Source: Acidobacteriota bacterium
GTDB taxonomy: Bacteria; Acidobacteriota; Thermoanaerobaculia; Gp7-AA8
Direction of reading: 5' to 3'
DNA: 5,037 bases
NCBI GenBank assembly: GCA_003223695.1
Contig: QHVY01000241.1
Span: 3,502 to 8,538, forward strand
This document shows positions 3,763-5,037 of the stretch, one piece after another. The notes below the pieces were generated by a model that worked only from the letters and a program-made list of their open reading frames with translations, had not been told where the DNA came from and made no database searches. The position numbers and the translations under genes were made by a program. Every line of letters begins with the position of its first letter. The stretch's first letter is position 1.

Positions 3763-5037
3763 TCAGTGTTGCGCTGGAATGCCGACTGGCGCCTGCGTGG
3801 CCATGTCGATGACCGAGCCATACGCGCCGATCTTTCCCGTTCCATCGACGACGCGCAGGCTGATGCGCGCGTTGTAGACGTTGGTCAATCCGAAGCTCTC
3901 GATGACCGGGATCTGAATGAAGCCGTTCGCCGGCAGCGGGATCTGGGTGCTCGGCGCGACCTTCGAGTCGGGGAGAAACAGCGTGACCTCGACGGTAGCG
4001 GGATTGCCGGTCACTTCGCCGATCCCCAGATTCACCCGCGCCCTGACCGACTGCTCGGCCTGCAAAACCTGCAGAGGAGCATCACCTTTGCCGATGGCAT
4101 CGGCCGGCGTCACCACGTTCAAGAGTTGACTGAACGATCCGTTCGAAGTGAGGTTGTATGTCTGCCCGCTGACAACGAGCGGCACTGGCGATGCTGTCGT
4201 GACATGGATCGCCCCGCCGGTGTTCGTCACACCGAAGACTGTCGGCAGCGTGTTATCGAGGCGTTTGACCTCGCCCGGATTGATCGACAGCGTTGCTCCC
4301 TGCGTCGCCCCTCCGCCGCTCAGCGGATACAAAGTCAACTGAGCGGTCTGCACGCTCGTCGTGGGATTGAGGATCGACATTGAGGTGCGCCACGCCGCAT
4401 TCGGCGTGTTCAGATCGGCAGCACCGAGCAGCACGAAATTGTTCGAGGCGTTCTGGCCCAGCGGCACGCCGGAGACGAAGATCGGATCGCCGCTCTTGTT
4501 GTCGACCACCGAGGCATAGGCCATGATCTTGCCCTCGCCGCTCGTGGCTTGCACTTCGATGTGGCCGTTGGTCATCGAGATCTTGTTCTGAGCCAGGAAT
4601 GAGTTGAGCTGCACGTGCTGGCCGCCGGCGAGAGCCATCGGGACGTCGAGCAGCTTCTTGCCTGCGCCGTCGAACACCGAGATCAGCACGCTTGCCGGCT
4701 GTCCGGAAGCCTCCATCACGCCGAGGTTCGTGCGCTTGTCGCTCGATTGTTCGATCTGCTGGAGTCCGAGGATCGTCGCGGCATGCGCGGAGTCGAGGGC
4801 TCGGCCGACGAAGTTCTGGAACATGATTCCCGGAATGTACTCAGCCAGCGCGCCGGCGGCTGCATTCGGTGAAGCATTGAATGTTTTGCTTGAAACCGTG
4901 GTGGTGAGCGAGACGCTCACATCGTCGGCAGTTGCCCCTTTCGCCGGACTGCTGCGCGGTCGGATCTCGAGCGAGCCGTTGGAGCTCTCACCGAGTGAGC
5001 CGACTCCGTACCAGGTCTTCACAATGTCGTCGAGTGT
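3763..5037 (-). CDS. Secreted-type repetitive beta-sandwich protein, C-terminal part (5' end outside window)
   Basis: The reading frame is open from the right edge (T-L-D-D-I-V-K-T-W...) to the stop at 3765-3763, giving 424 visible residues. The GTG at 5022 is internal, not the start. I cannot assign a characterised function. Counting from that GTG as residue 1, the protein is rich in Ser/Thr/Asn/Gly/Val beta-strand sequence and has no Cys in the visible part. It is built from related units of about 100 residues. One half unit ends near 66. Full units lie near 84-183 ('RTNLGVMEASGQPASVLISVFD' to 'AYASVVDNKSGDPIFV'), 193-291 ('WRTSMSILNPTTSVQTAQLTLY' to 'PLVVSGQTYN') and 316-418 ('ARVNLGIGEVTGNPATVEVTLF' to 'AYGSVIDMATQAPVGIPAQ'). 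This layout fits an extracellular or surface adhesin-like protein, or the tail of a secreted enzyme. No C-terminal sorting signal or anchor is visible. It is convergent to the regulator gene. Confidence 0.8.
   Translation of the reverse strand, partial: TLDDIVKTWYGVGSLGESSNGSLEIRPRSSPAKGATADDVSVSLTTTVSSKTFNASPNAAAGALAEYIPGIMFQNFVGRALDSAHAATILGLQQIEQSSDKRTNLGVMEASGQPASVLISVFDGAGKKLLDVPMALAGGQHVQLNSFLAQNKISMTNGHIEVQATSGEGKIMAYASVVDNKSGDPIFVSGVPLGQNASNNFVLLGAADLNTPNAAWRTSMSILNPTTSVQTAQLTLYPLSGGGATQGATLSINPGEVKRLDNTLPTVFGVTNTGGAIHVTTASPVPLVVSGQTYNLTSNGSFSQLLNVVTPADAIGKGDAPLQVLQAEQSVRARVNLGIGEVTGNPATVEVTLFLPDSKVAPSTQIPLPANGFIQIPVIESFGLTNVYNARISLRVVDGTGKIGAYGSVIDMATQAPVGIPAQH

Noticed and set aside
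3766..4383. 205-codon plus-strand frame opposite the beta-sandwich gene
   Set aside because: Its composition (Arg/Asp-rich, no domain pattern) is that of an antisense shadow. The minus-strand frame has internal repeats and beta-strand periodicity.

Overview
The window is GC-rich, densely coding bacterial chromosome. Layout and protein style suggest Acidobacteriota or a neighbouring soil phylum. The clues are a zwf-opcA-pgl pentose-phosphate cluster, a small winged-helix regulator translationally coupled to a six-TM protein, and a secreted-type multi-domain beta-sandwich protein with recurring 'AYASVVDNKSGDPIF'-like edges. The phylum call is an inference from gene style; no marker gene is present.

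Left part (1-2589), plus strand: the oxidative pentose-phosphate cluster. It begins with the C-terminal part of zwf (glucose-6-phosphate dehydrogenase), which overlaps opcA (G6PDH assembly/activator protein) by an ATGA junction. opcA is interrupted by an in-frame TGA at 911-913. The codons after it continue in the same frame, but a family segment appears to be missing there, so the gene looks broken or mis-assembled. A 272-nt gap follows, and then an intact pgl (6-phosphogluconolactonase). The products would carry glucose-6-phosphate to 6-phosphogluconate: Zwf makes the lactone, OpcA assists Zwf, and Pgl opens the lactone.

The gaps around pgl hold three unrelated palindromic repeat families. 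The first is a 105-nt nested inverted repeat (1670-1774) whose two arms differ by compensatory changes. The second is an 87-nt imperfect palindrome (1842-1928), sandwiched between a 57-bp duplicate of the pgl start and the real pgl start. The third, downstream of pgl, is an exact 40-bp-period array of five hairpins preceded by one different hairpin (2600-2803).

Middle part (2833-3739), plus strand: a two-gene module of a six-TM membrane protein of unknown function and, overlapping it by 11 nt, a winged-helix transcriptional regulator. A strong hairpin followed by a short T-run ends the module.

Right part (3763-5037), minus strand: the C-terminal 424 codons of a convergent gene for a repetitive, probably extracellular beta-sandwich protein. 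Its N-terminus lies beyond the window.
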